Shown piece after piece: positions 10,023-19,070 of a DNA stretch of 64,000 bases. The notes below the pieces were generated by a model. The model worked only from the letters and a program-made list of their open reading frames with translations. It was not told where the DNA came from and did no database searches. This DNA comes from Acidicapsa dinghuensis (lineage in GTDB: Bacteria > Acidobacteriota > Terriglobia > Terriglobales > Acidobacteriaceae). Location of the stretch: positions 434,001 to 498,000 of the forward strand of contig NZ_JAGSYH010000004.1 in NCBI RefSeq assembly GCF_025685685.1, in the 5' to 3' direction. The translations under genes were made by a program, and so were the position numbers. Numbering within the stretch: position 1 is the first letter of the stretch; each line of letters opens with the position of its first letter.

Positions 10023-12440
10023 ATGAATCTCAACTGCGTGCGTCCTTTGCTTGTTCTTCTTCCAGCCTTGCTGTTCACAGCCGATGGCTTTGCACCATTA
10101 CCTGCAGTCCACGCCGTTCAATCACATTCCCCTTCCGACTGGCCCGTCTACGGCGGACAACTCGAAGGCGACCACTACTCTCCGCTCACACAAATCAATC
10201 AGCGCAACGTCACCAAACTCAAAGTTGCATGGACCTTTGACACACACGAGACCGGCGGTTTGCAGACCACCCCGCTCATCATCGGCCGCGTCCTCTATGG
10301 CATCACTCCGTCGCAAAAGATCTTTGCCCTCGACGCAGTCACTGGTAAACAGCTTTGGCAATTTGACTCAGGTGTCAAAGGCACGCAGCCCGGCCGCGGC
10401 CTCACCTGGTGGTCACAGGGCACAGAAAGCCGTCTCTTCGTCGGCGTCATGAACTTCCTCTACTGCCTCGATCCAGCCACCGGCAATCCAATCGCATCCT
10501 TCGGCGAAAACGGCCGCATCGACCTCCGCAAAAACCTCCGCGGCGACTACACAAAGCAATCCATCGTCCTCACCTCGCCCGGCATCATCTACAAAGACCT
10601 CATCATCGTCGGCGGACGCAACCCCGAAACCCATCCTGCGCCGCCGGGTGATGTCCGCGCCTTCGACGTCCATACCGGAGCACTACGCTGGGCCTTCCAC
10701 ACTATTCCGCATCCCGGCGAATACGGCTATGAAACCTGGCCCAAAGATGCCTGGCTTACCGCAGGCGCGGCCAACAACTGGGCCGGCATGTCGCTCGATC
10801 CCGAGCGCGGCATCCTCTATGTCCCCACCGGCTCTGCCGTCGACGACTTTTACGGCGCAGACCGCGTCGGCAACGATCTCTTCGCCAACACCCTCCTCGC
10901 ACTCGACGCCTCCACCGGCAAACGCCTCTGGCACTTCCAGGACGTGCACCATGACATGTGGGATCGCGACTTCCCATCTCGCCCTGCTCTCGTCACCATC
11001 AACCACGACGGCAAGCAAGTAGACACCATCGCTCAAACCACAAAACAGGGCTACCTCTACCTCTTCAACCGCGTCACAGGCCAGCCGCTCTTCCCGATCG
11101 AAGAACTTCCCTATCCCCCCAGCACCGTCCCTGGCGAAGTCGCCTCACCCACCCAGCCCAAACCTACTCTGCCTGCGCCATACGCCCGCCAGCGCCTCAC
11201 TGAAGACATGCTCACCAACCGCACGCCGGAAGCGCACAAATACGCCCTCGATCAGTTCCGTACCTTCCGCAGCAATGGCCAGTTCATTCCTCTCGCCGTC
11301 GGTCAGCAGACCGTCGTTTTTCCCGGCTTCGATGGAGGTGCCGAATGGGGTGGACCAGCCGTCGATGTGAAACGTGGCATCCTCTACGTCAACGCCAATG
11401 AAATGGCATGGACAGGTGGCCTCATTGAAAACACAGACGAAGGCGGTCCCGGCAAACACACATACGACACTCTCTGCAGCGTCTGCCATGGCGACCGACG
11501 TCAAGGCTCGCCACCTGCATTCCCATCGCTCATCGACGTAAACAAGCGCCTCTCCGACAACGACATCATCAACACCATCCATCAGGGCAAAGGCCGCATG
11601 CCATCCTTCCCCATGATCGATGACGCTCACATCGTCACACTTCTCGACTACCTGAAATCTGGAGACGCAAACCAGAGCAGTAAGCAGGAAATGAGCGCCT
11701 CAACGAATCAATCCCCGCAAACCAATGCTGTCGGTGCAAAAAGCTACGCTGCACACTGCGCCGTATGCCACGGCAGCGATATGCAAGGGATCGCTCCATC
11801 CTTCCCATCTCTCAGAGGCGTTGGCGCACGCAAAACCAGTGCCGAGGTCGCAGCTCTCATTCATCATGGCAAGCCGCCCATGCCGGCATTCCCAACCCTC
11901 GACGGAGAAGAGCTCAAAGCTCTCCTCCAATATCTCGGCATTTCATCCGAACCGGCTACAGCAACCAACGCAGAAGAGAATCCCCTTCGCTACCGCTTCA
12001 CCGGTTATCGCAAATTTCTCGATCAGGACGGCTACCCAGCCATTGCCCCGCCCTGGGGCACACTCAGCGCCATCGATCTCAATACCGGCAAATACCTTTG
12101 GCAGATTCCTCTCGGCGAATACCCAGGTCTAGCCTATCCCGATCTGGCCGCCAAGGGCATGACCAGCACCGGTTCAGAAAATTACGGTGGCCCCATCATC
12201 ACCGCGAGCAACCTTCTCTTCATCGGAGCCACTTGCTACGATCGCAAATTCCGCGCATTCGACAGCCGTACCGGCCATCTCCTATGGGAAACCACACTCC
12301 CCTACTCCGCCACTGCAACCCCAGCCACTTATGAAATCGACGGCAAGCAATACGTAGTCATCGCAGCGGGTGGTGGCCGGGATCCTAAAGTCCCCTCAGG
12401 CGGCGAATACATAGCCTTCGCCCTTCCAGACACCAAATAA
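10023..12440 (+). CDS. PQQ-dependent dehydrogenase with two c-type haem domains
   Basis: A periplasmic quinoprotein that would oxidise a sugar or alcohol and pass electrons through its own haems. A signal peptide covers about residues 1-30. A beta-propeller follows with typical PQQ-domain phrases (WPVYGGQLEGDHYSPL, then repeated LDASTGKRLWHF-like blades). Two CxxCH motifs, CSVCHG near 485 and CAVCHG near 579, lie inside the propeller rather than at an end. The final blades (GTLSAIDLNTGKYLW and onward) close it afterwards. The ATG at 10023 is chosen because it directly precedes the signal peptide. Substrate cannot be read from the sequence. The divergent porin is a likely partner. Confidence 0.88.
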   Translation: MNLNCVRPLLVLLPALLFTADGFAPLPAVHAVQSHSPSDWPVYGGQLEGDHYSPLTQINQRNVTKLKVAWTFDTHETGGLQTTPLIIGRVLYGITPSQKIFALDAVTGKQLWQFDSGVKGTQPGRGLTWWSQGTESRLFVGVMNFLYCLDPATGNPIASFGENGRIDLRKNLRGDYTKQSIVLTSPGIIYKDLIIVGGRNPETHPAPPGDVRAFDVHTGALRWAFHTIPHPGEYGYETWPKDAWLTAGAANNWAGMSLDPERGILYVPTGSAVDDFYGADRVGNDLFANTLLALDASTGKRLWHFQDVHHDMWDRDFPSRPALVTINHDGKQVDTIAQTTKQGYLYLFNRVTGQPLFPIEELPYPPSTVPGEVASPTQPKPTLPAPYARQRLTEDMLTNRTPEAHKYALDQFRTFRSNGQFIPLAVGQQTVVFPGFDGGAEWGGPAVDVKRGILYVNANEMAWTGGLIENTDEGGPGKHTYDTLCSVCHGDRRQGSPPAFPSLIDVNKRLSDNDIINTIHQGKGRMPSFPMIDDAHIVTLLDYLKSGDANQSSKQEMSASTNQSPQTNAVGAKSYAAHCAVCHGSDMQGIAPSFPSLRGVGARKTSAEVAALIHHGKPPMPAFPTLDGEELKALLQYLGISSEPATATNAEENPLRYRFTGYRKFLDQDGYPAIAPPWGTLSAIDLNTGKYLWQIPLGEYPGLAYPDLAAKGMTSTGSENYGGPIITASNLLFIGATCYDRKFRAFDSRTGHLLWETTLPYSATATPATYEIDGKQYVVIAAGGGRDPKVPSGGEYIAFALPDTK

Positions 12441-12455
12441 AAAACCCTCAAAAAC

Positions 12456-12488
12456 ACGACGGCCATCCCTGCAAAGGGTGGCCGTCGT
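12456..12488. terminator. bidirectional terminator between convergent genes
   Basis: ACGACGGCCA (12456-12465) pairs perfectly with TGGCCGTCGT (12479-12488), and an inner CCCT/AGGG extends the stem. On the minus strand it is followed by a T-rich stretch, on the plus strand by a weaker one. It lies between the stops of the PQQ dehydrogenase and glutaminase-like genes. Confidence 0.8.
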
Positions 12489-12589
12489 TACTTCTCAAAG
12501 GTTTGGTTGAACTGGTAGGCCGGGATTCATCCCCGGCACTTCCGCTCACTTCAAGGAATCGGCCTTCAGGCCCTGAGGCGAGCTTGCCG

Positions 12590-14668
12590 TTAGTGCCCAG
12601 CCTTCTCCCTCCACTTCGCCGTCAGCTCCTTATCCGCCAGCGCCTTGATGAACACACCGCCAACAACACTGCGCGCCTGGAACCCGATCTGCTTCCCGTT
12701 CTTCGTGTCATACCAATCCGTCAACGGCACACGTGTCGTCGTCTCATTCGTCCACTTGTACACAGGATCGATGATCTGCTTGAACTGATCCGGCGAAGAC
12801 GCCATCGTAGCCGTCCAGATCGTCCAGTCCAGCTTCGTGTAATCCTTGCGGCTATCCAGCGGCAATCCATATTGGTTCAGCTTCGTCAGGTAATAGGCAA
12901 TCTCTGTATCGCGCACCTTATTCGGGAACAGGTGATAATCCAGCACCTCATCCCAAACCAGGTTGTATTTCTGGCTCCACGTTCCCGGACTGTTGAACGC
13001 CAGCTTGTAGTGATCGCCCTCCTGCGCCATGCCAACCCACTTCTGCGCCATGCTCTCCGCCGTCGCGCGATACTCCTTCGCAACATCTTCATGCTTCAGC
13101 ATCTTGGCCAGATCCGCATACGCAGCCAGCGCATCAATCGCCTTTACCGACAGATTCGCGTTATGCGCCACATGCCCTGCAAAGTCATCTGTCGTCAACT
13201 GATTCTCCGGATCAAGCCCTTTCGCCTTAAGAAAGTCAGCCCACTTCGTTAGCTGCGGCCAGTACTTCTCAGCCAGGTGCGCATTGCCCTGCGCCCGCGC
13301 CAGCGCATCCACCAGGATGATCATGTTGCCGCTCTCTTCCACCGGCATCTGATCGTCTTCCGTCCTCTCGCCGCCGCCATACACCTGTCCATTGGCGAGC
13401 GGATATTGCCCCAGATCATGCGGCGCAAACGGAAACTTCCATCGCGCCAGAGATGAATATTCGAGCACCGGTAACAGCAGCGCTTCTACCAGCTTCGGCT
13501 GGAAGAACAAAAAGATCGGCGCTGATGGATAGATCACATCCACTGTAGAGATACATCCATTCGAGAAGTTCTCCTTCGGAAACAACATCGGCTCGCCCGA
13601 CACATCCGCCGCCAGCTTATGCGCTGCAATCGCCTGCCGGTACGCCAGCGTCGCAATCCACGCATAGTGCTCGCCACCGGCCTTCGTCATGTCCGCTTCA
13701 AACTCGCTGTCGAACTTCGCGCCCTTCTGCTCCAGTTCTCCATACTGCGCAGCAGCCTCGTCCAGCATCGCCGCGACAGTCTTGTGATTGCGCTGCCAGT
13801 AAGGCCGCAGATTCCGCTCCAGATACTGAATCGAGAACCCATCCGCATACGAAACCAATACATGGCGCTCTACCGGAGTCGCATTCACCGAACCCAGATC
13901 CGTCGCAACAGCCAGATGCGCCACATCATCCCGCGCTGCCTCCGGCAATCCAATCGAATCGTTCGCCGGCAGCGTACGATCCTTCACAAAGTCATCGACG
14001 GTATGCGCCGCAACAGCCGTCATGGCCTGCTCATCCTTCGGCACAGCCAGATGAAAATAGCCCCAGTCAATGCGCAGATTATCGCCAGACCGGTTCAGAA
14101 TCTCCTGATCTCTCGATCCAACCGACAACACATTCAGCGATGAAGTCTGGTTACGCGTTGTAACCACCTTCTCTCCGCGATCATTCACCGCAATCACCGG
14201 ATCGACATCGATCAGCACTGACACCTGGTGCCCCGCCCCGTCGATCGACTTAGCGCTCCACGTCACATATGTCACCGGCCGCGACAGTACATCCAAATCA
14301 TCCATCATCGCGGGCGTAAAGAACGTCAGATCCAGCTCCACTCCACTCTGCTTGAATACATAGCGCGTGTGCGTAGCCGTAATCTTGCTTTCCACCTGCT
14401 GCATCGCCGGAACATTATCCGGATCGCGCCCCATGAACCGATACGCCTTGCCATCGATCTGCGCAATTCCGGCAATCGGCTGCTCGTGCCCTGTCCAATG
14501 CACCGTGTTCGATCCAGTCAGATCATTCGAGAACGACCACACGCTGAAATACGGATCATGCGCAATCAGCGGCGTTGCCGGTGCACGCTCCTGCCCCATT
14601 GCTGTGCTCACGCACAGCCCAGCCGCCATACAACCGGTTAGAAAAGCTACGGCTACTTTCACTTGCAA
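12590..14668 (-). CDS. secreted glutaminase-A-like protein (DUF4965/DUF5127 type)
   Basis: A 692-residue exported protein with an N-terminal signal peptide (residues 1-25, ending AMGQ). The mature part begins PLIAHDPYFSVWSF and contains the KYWPQLTKWADFLKAKGLDPENQL helical segment and the IWTA region typical of glutaminase GtaA relatives, here with an (alpha/alpha)6-like C-terminal half. In fungi and Acidobacteria such proteins are annotated as glutaminases releasing ammonia from glutamine. Activity of bacterial members is poorly established. The gene is monocistronic, with about 115 bases before the acetamidase gene upstream on the same strand. Confidence 0.82.
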   Translation of the reverse strand: MQVKVAVAFLTGCMAAGLCVSTAMGQERAPATPLIAHDPYFSVWSFSNDLTGSNTVHWTGHEQPIAGIAQIDGKAYRFMGRDPDNVPAMQQVESKITATHTRYVFKQSGVELDLTFFTPAMMDDLDVLSRPVTYVTWSAKSIDGAGHQVSVLIDVDPVIAVNDRGEKVVTTRNQTSSLNVLSVGSRDQEILNRSGDNLRIDWGYFHLAVPKDEQAMTAVAAHTVDDFVKDRTLPANDSIGLPEAARDDVAHLAVATDLGSVNATPVERHVLVSYADGFSIQYLERNLRPYWQRNHKTVAAMLDEAAAQYGELEQKGAKFDSEFEADMTKAGGEHYAWIATLAYRQAIAAHKLAADVSGEPMLFPKENFSNGCISTVDVIYPSAPIFLFFQPKLVEALLLPVLEYSSLARWKFPFAPHDLGQYPLANGQVYGGGERTEDDQMPVEESGNMIILVDALARAQGNAHLAEKYWPQLTKWADFLKAKGLDPENQLTTDDFAGHVAHNANLSVKAIDALAAYADLAKMLKHEDVAKEYRATAESMAQKWVGMAQEGDHYKLAFNSPGTWSQKYNLVWDEVLDYHLFPNKVRDTEIAYYLTKLNQYGLPLDSRKDYTKLDWTIWTATMASSPDQFKQIIDPVYKWTNETTTRVPLTDWYDTKNGKQIGFQARSVVGGVFIKALADKELTAKWREKAGH

Positions 14669-14784
14669 CCTCCAGAAATCCCTGAATGGAAACGTTACCT
14701 TTTCGAGCGCGGTTTGTCCCCGACTCTAAGCACTATCCACTTTACACACTCAATTTGAGCCCCGCTGCGAGAACCTGCCACTTC

Positions 14785-15798
14785 TTATTGCTTCACAAAA
14801 ATATTCTTCGGACACATCGCATGCACTCCCACGTTCCCATCCACGAGCTGCGTAATATCCACGTCCACAGCCACGCTCGTGAGCATGTAAGCCTCATCCC
14901 GGCTCAAATGCTTCTCTTCCACCAGAAAATTAATCATGTCCCGTACCGCCAGCGTTGTCGCCTCTTTCAGGTCCGGCGAAAATCCCATGCTGATGTAATA
15001 CTTCGGAGTCTCCGCGCGCGGCCACAGCAGATGCTGGTCCTTGTGCACCACAAAGCGAAACGTTCCCGTCAGAAACGTCTCCATCGCCGTGATATCGACC
15101 TCGCCATTCCCTTGCCCCGCATGCCCATCCCCTACCTCAAACAAAGCACCCGGCGCATGCACCGGGATATAAAGCGTCGTCCCCGCCACAAGCTCCTTGT
15201 TGTCCATATTCCCCGCATGCATCCACGGCGGCGCACTGTCGATCCGTCCCGCACCTTCCGGCGGAGCAACCCCCATACTGCCAAAGAACGGATGCAGCGG
15301 TATCTCAATCCCCGGCGCAAACTTCGCCATCATCCGTTCGCGATCCAGCGGAATAATCTTCGTCTTTCCATACGGATAATCATTCGGCAGAAATCCTCGT
15401 CCCGGCCCAAACCCATTACACGCAAACGGCGCATCGATATCGATCTTCAATATCTGCACCTCCAGCACGTCGCCCGGCTCCGCCTCCGCAATCGCAACCG
15501 GTCCCGTCAAAATATGCCCGCCCGGCCCTTTATCCTTCACCTCTTGAAAAATGGGCTCGTTATACGTCGGAATATCCGCAGCCGCCACGCCTTCTTTCTC
15601 CAGCCGATCATTCGACCCGCACGTCGAAAGCGTCTGTATGCGCACCGTATCTCCTGAATGCACCGTAAGCGCAGGCTTGGCCTTTGATCAGTAATAGCCC
15701 CAAGCCACCGTCGAAGGAGTCGCATTCAGCGTAGCCGTAGGCGTTTGCGCACCGACCATTAGCGGCAACGTAAGCAATACAGCAGACAAAGATCTCAT
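14785..15798 (-). pseudogene. acetamidase/formamidase family gene interrupted by an in-frame TGA
   Basis: Hydrolyses short amides to acid and ammonia. From the ATG at 15798 the frame encodes a signal peptide (MRSLSAVLLTLPLMVGAQ) and the start of the mature protein up to WGYY at residue 36. It then meets TGA at 15690-15688 and continues without any shift as SKAKPALTVHSGDTVR through an intact acetamidase domain to 14785. A single base change would restore a 337-residue secreted enzyme. If translation restarts at the GTG at 15663, a 292-residue enzyme without a signal peptide results. It may be a true nonsense mutation or a sequencing error. The domain itself shows no decay. Confidence 0.8.
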
Positions 15799-15904
15799 AC
15801 ACGCCTCCACAACAGGAGTAAAGATCAACTACAGAATCAATCCATCACAAATGCAGAAGCGCGCTGCAACGTCTGAACACCGAAGGCCAGACGCAGGCTC
15901 TCCA

Positions 15905-17134
15905 TCAGAAATAGGTCTCCACAACATCCACAACGCAATACTGCTCATTCACCACCGGCAGCGCGCGCCACTTATCAAACGTAAGGCATGGATGCGAGAT
16001 ATCGAAGCCAATCATATCGCCTGCGCGCACATCATCCTCGGCGCTCACCCACAGAAACGCATGCTGATCCATCATCCGTGTCAGCACCCATCCCTCAGGC
16101 ACAGCAGTCGGAGCCTCCATTCCCGGCCTGTACCGCAGCACCGGAGTCGGCAGTCCCGAATCAAACGAAGCATCCCTCTTTCCCATTCCGATGATCGCCG
16201 TCTCCGGTTCCGGCCTCGACAGCACATGGGCCCACAATTGCAGCGCCGGCACCAACCCCCCATGCATCTCCTGCGCTACTGGGTTATTCGCCAGTATCCT
16301 CGTTTGCGCCTCGCGATACGCCCCGACGTCATACGTTACATAACATCCCGGCCGCAATACGATCTCGACCGCATTCCCCAGTTCTGCCGCGGTAAAGATC
16401 TCCGCCACCACGTCGTACCAGGCCGAACCAGCAGCGGTCAGCAGCACCGGTGATCCCGTAAACCTCCGCTCCTCCAGCAGCCGTCGCAAAATAGCAACAG
16501 CTCGCTCGAGCAGCGCCCAGACATCAATTTCAACCTTCAGTACTCCCTCGAACAGCTCCACCCCGCAGAGCATCACCGTGCCCTGCGATCGCTGCAAAGC
16601 TTCCAACACGCTTGCAATCTGCGCGTCGTCACGCACACCGCAGCGTCCACCGTCGACACCAATCTCGAGCAGAACGTTGATCCGCAGCCCACGCTCGCCA
16701 AAGAACGCCCCAAGCAACTCCACCTGCTCCGCCGAATCCACAAGGCAGTAATACGTAAAATCGCCGCGCTCGAGCAGACGCGCCACGATCTCCATATTCA
16801 CCCGGCCCACAAGCTGATTGGCCATCAGCACGCGCCGCACGCCAAGCTCGTAAGCCGCCAGAGTCTGCTGCGCCGTCGCCAGCGTAATACCCCATGCTCC
16901 ATGCTCTAGTTGCATTTGGAAAAGCTTCGGAGCCATCGTAGTCTTCCCATGCGGAGCCAGCTTCACACCATACGCGTCGATGAATCGCTGCATCCACCGC
17001 AAGTTATGCTCCATCTTCTCCGCATAGAGCACCGCCGTCGGCAGGCTCAATTCCTCATCCAGCAAACTCCACGCAGGCCACTTCCCATCTGCCCCGCGCT
17101 CGCCAATACCCAGGCCCTTTTCAAATCCATCCAT
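15905..17134 (-). CDS. D-serine dehydratase-like / D-amino-acid deaminase, PLP fold III
   Basis: A 409-residue PLP enzyme of the alanine-racemase-N plus D-serine-dehydratase-like class. The PLP lysine is Lys64 in LAPHGKTTMAP. The C-terminal domain carries the DQHAF and SHPCLTFDKW motifs, whose His and Cys bind the catalytic metal in D-serine dehydratase and D-threonine aldolase relatives. Substrate choice between D-serine, D-threonine and other D-amino acids is not visible. AGAGG precedes the ATG. It is divergent from the deacylase-RidA-GntP operon with only 51 bases between the start codons, implying shared control of D-amino-acid breakdown. Confidence 0.88.
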   Translation of the reverse strand: MDGFEKGLGIGERGADGKWPAWSLLDEELSLPTAVLYAEKMEHNLRWMQRFIDAYGVKLAPHGKTTMAPKLFQMQLEHGAWGITLATAQQTLAAYELGVRRVLMANQLVGRVNMEIVARLLERGDFTYYCLVDSAEQVELLGAFFGERGLRINVLLEIGVDGGRCGVRDDAQIASVLEALQRSQGTVMLCGVELFEGVLKVEIDVWALLERAVAILRRLLEERRFTGSPVLLTAAGSAWYDVVAEIFTAAELGNAVEIVLRPGCYVTYDVGAYREAQTRILANNPVAQEMHGGLVPALQLWAHVLSRPEPETAIIGMGKRDASFDSGLPTPVLRYRPGMEAPTAVPEGWVLTRMMDQHAFLWVSAEDDVRAGDMIGFDISHPCLTFDKWRALPVVNEQYCVVDVVETYF

Positions 17135-17185
17135 AGTGCCTCTAGCCTATATCCTGCCCCCGGCCTTTATCCTGTGGGAGTATCT
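17135..17185. promoter_or_regulatory. 51-bp divergent control region with an 11-bp direct repeat
   Basis: The gap between two divergent start codons contains CCTATATCCTG (17146-17156) and CCTTTATCCTG (17164-17174), ten of eleven bases identical and 18 bp apart. Both copies are TA-rich in a GC-rich setting. They could be tandem half-sites for a regulator or overlapping -10 elements for the two directions. Confidence 0.4.
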
Positions 17186-18640
17186 ATGCTGACTTGCGAC
17201 ACACTCATTCGCAACGCACACATCCTCGACGGCAGCGGCTCACCCGTAGAGCTGGCTGACGTGGCAATCAAAGACGGCCTGATCCTCGCCATCCATCCAC
17301 GCCTCGATTACCAATCCAGCTCCACCGTCGATGCCGACGGCCTAACCCTCGCCCCCGGCTTCATCGACACCCATACCCACGACGACATCGCCATCCTGCG
17401 AGACCCCGCCATGCTGCCCAAGCTTTCCCAGGGCGTCACCACTGTCATCGTCGGCAACTGCGGCATAAGCGCTTCGCCCGTCCATCTCCACGGCTCCTTG
17501 CCCGATCCAATGAATCTTCTCGGCGAATCCGGCGACTTCCGCTACGCTACCTTCTCTGCATACATCGATACCGTGAACACCTCGCATCCATCCATCAACG
17601 TCGCCGCGCTCGTCGGCCACACCGCCCTGCGCAACAACCACATGGACCGCCTCGACCGCCCCGCCACATCCGGCGAAGTCGCCGCAATGCGCACTCAATT
17701 GCAGGACGCTCTCAATCACGGAGCACTCGGCCTAAGCACCGGCCTCGCCTATCTCTCTGCCAACTCCGCAACCACCGAAGAAGTCCTCGCTCTCGCCGAA
17801 CCGCTCGCCGCAGCCAACGCCGTCTATACCACTCATCTGCGCTCGGAAACAGAGCCCATCCTGGAAGCGATGAGTGAAGCCTTCACGATCGGCCACGCCA
17901 ACCATGCACCCGTCATCGTCTCGCATCTCAAGTGCGCCGGCATCGCCAACTGGGGCCGCAGCTCCGAAGTTCTTTCCGCGCTTGAAGCCGCGCAGTCATC
18001 ACAACCGGCAGGCTGCGACTGCTACCCCTACGCCGCCGGCTCCAGCACGCTCGACCTCCGCCAGGTCGACGAGCGCGTCCGCATCACCATCACCTGGAGC
18101 GATCCTCACCCGGAAATGTCTGGTAAAACTCTCGCTGAAATCGCCACTATCTGGAATCTCAGCCAAATCGAAGCCGCGCGTCAGCTTCGCCCCGCCGGAG
18201 CCATCTATCACAGCATCTCCGAAGAAGACATGCGTCGCATCCTAAGCCATCCCGCCACCATGATCGGCTCCGATGGCCTGCCAAACGACCCGCGTCCGCA
18301 TCCGCGCCTCTGGGGTACCTTCCCCAGGGTTCTAGGCCGTTACAGCCGCGAAGAAAAGCTCTTCACCCTGCCCGAAGCCATCCGCAAGATGACCAGTCTT
18401 CCCGCGCAGCGCTTCGGCATCACCAATCGCGGCCTCATTCGCGAAGGCTCACACGCCGACCTCGTCCTCTTCGACCCAAACACCATCCTCGACAAAGCAA
18501 CCTTCGAAGACCCCATTCAACCCTCATCCGGCATCTCCGCCGTCTGGGTCAATGGCTCGCTCGCATATACTGCGCAAGGCATCACCAGCAATCGCGGCGG
18601 ACGCTTCGTCCCCCGCGGCAAGATCACCTGGGTCCAATAA
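17186..18640 (+). CDS. N-acyl-D-amino-acid deacylase (D-aminoacylase, amidohydrolase superfamily)
   Basis: Releases free D-amino acids from N-acyl-D-amino acids. The 484-residue protein shows the amidohydrolase metal site: His63-x-His65 in GFIDTHTHDD, the Cys92 ligand in IVGNCGIS that marks D-aminoacylases, histidines in TTHLRSE and IVSHLKCAG, and the catalytic Asp in MIGSDGLPND. It closes with the GxxADLVLFDP strand of the small beta domain. The ATG at 17186 is supported by GGGAG at 17176-17180. No signal peptide is seen, so it acts in the cytoplasm. First gene of an operon with ridA-like and gntP-like genes. Confidence 0.93.
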   Translation: MLTCDTLIRNAHILDGSGSPVELADVAIKDGLILAIHPRLDYQSSSTVDADGLTLAPGFIDTHTHDDIAILRDPAMLPKLSQGVTTVIVGNCGISASPVHLHGSLPDPMNLLGESGDFRYATFSAYIDTVNTSHPSINVAALVGHTALRNNHMDRLDRPATSGEVAAMRTQLQDALNHGALGLSTGLAYLSANSATTEEVLALAEPLAAANAVYTTHLRSETEPILEAMSEAFTIGHANHAPVIVSHLKCAGIANWGRSSEVLSALEAAQSSQPAGCDCYPYAAGSSTLDLRQVDERVRITITWSDPHPEMSGKTLAEIATIWNLSQIEAARQLRPAGAIYHSISEEDMRRILSHPATMIGSDGLPNDPRPHPRLWGTFPRVLGRYSREEKLFTLPEAIRKMTSLPAQRFGITNRGLIREGSHADLVLFDPNTILDKATFEDPIQPSSGISAVWVNGSLAYTAQGITSNRGGRFVPRGKITWVQ

Positions 18641-18668
18641 ATTTCATCCCTCATATCAAGGAGCAATC

Positions 18669-19061
18669 ATGAGCATCAAGCGTTACGGCGTCGAAGGCGG
18701 CAAAGGCACCGGCGGCCAGCATCTTCCCTTCGCCCGCGCCGTCGAAGCCGACGGCTGGCTCTACGTCTCCGGCCAGGTTCCCATGCTCAACGGAGAAGTT
18801 ATCCCCGGCAACATCACCACCCAGTCGCACCAGGCCATTCGCAACTTGCTCGCGATTCTCAAAGAAGCAGGCTACGGCACAGAGCACGTCATCCGCTGCG
18901 GCGTCTGGCTTGACGACCCGCGCGACTTCTCTGCCTTCAACGCCGTCTTCCGCGAATATTTCGGCGAACATCCACCAGCCCGCGCCTGCGTCGTCTCCAG
19001 CATGGTCGTCGACTGCAAAGTAGAGATCGAGTGCGTAGCCTATAAATCTCCCAAGGACTAG
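18669..19061 (+). CDS. RidA family protein (imine/enamine deaminase)
   Basis: A 130-residue RidA/YjgF fold protein. These hydrolyse reactive 2-aminoacrylate and other imines formed by PLP deaminases. Conserved features include the LYVSGQVPM strand, the QAIRNLLAILKEAGYG helix and CVVSSMVVDCKVEIEC near the C-terminus. The usual arginine of active members is not obvious at the RAC position: here it reads PPARACVVSS, which does contain Arg. The ATG follows an ideal AAGGAG. It lies 28 bases behind the deacylase gene and fits detoxifying the imine product of the divergent D-amino-acid deaminase. Confidence 0.9.
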   Translation: MSIKRYGVEGGKGTGGQHLPFARAVEADGWLYVSGQVPMLNGEVIPGNITTQSHQAIRNLLAILKEAGYGTEHVIRCGVWLDDPRDFSAFNAVFREYFGEHPPARACVVSSMVVDCKVEIECVAYKSPKD

Positions 19062-19070
19062 TCCAACTTC

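Noticed and set aside
15688-15690. TGA in the acetamidase gene as a selenocysteine codon
   Set aside because: The position is not an active-site residue in the family and no SECIS-like hairpin follows. A nonsense change or sequencing error is simpler.
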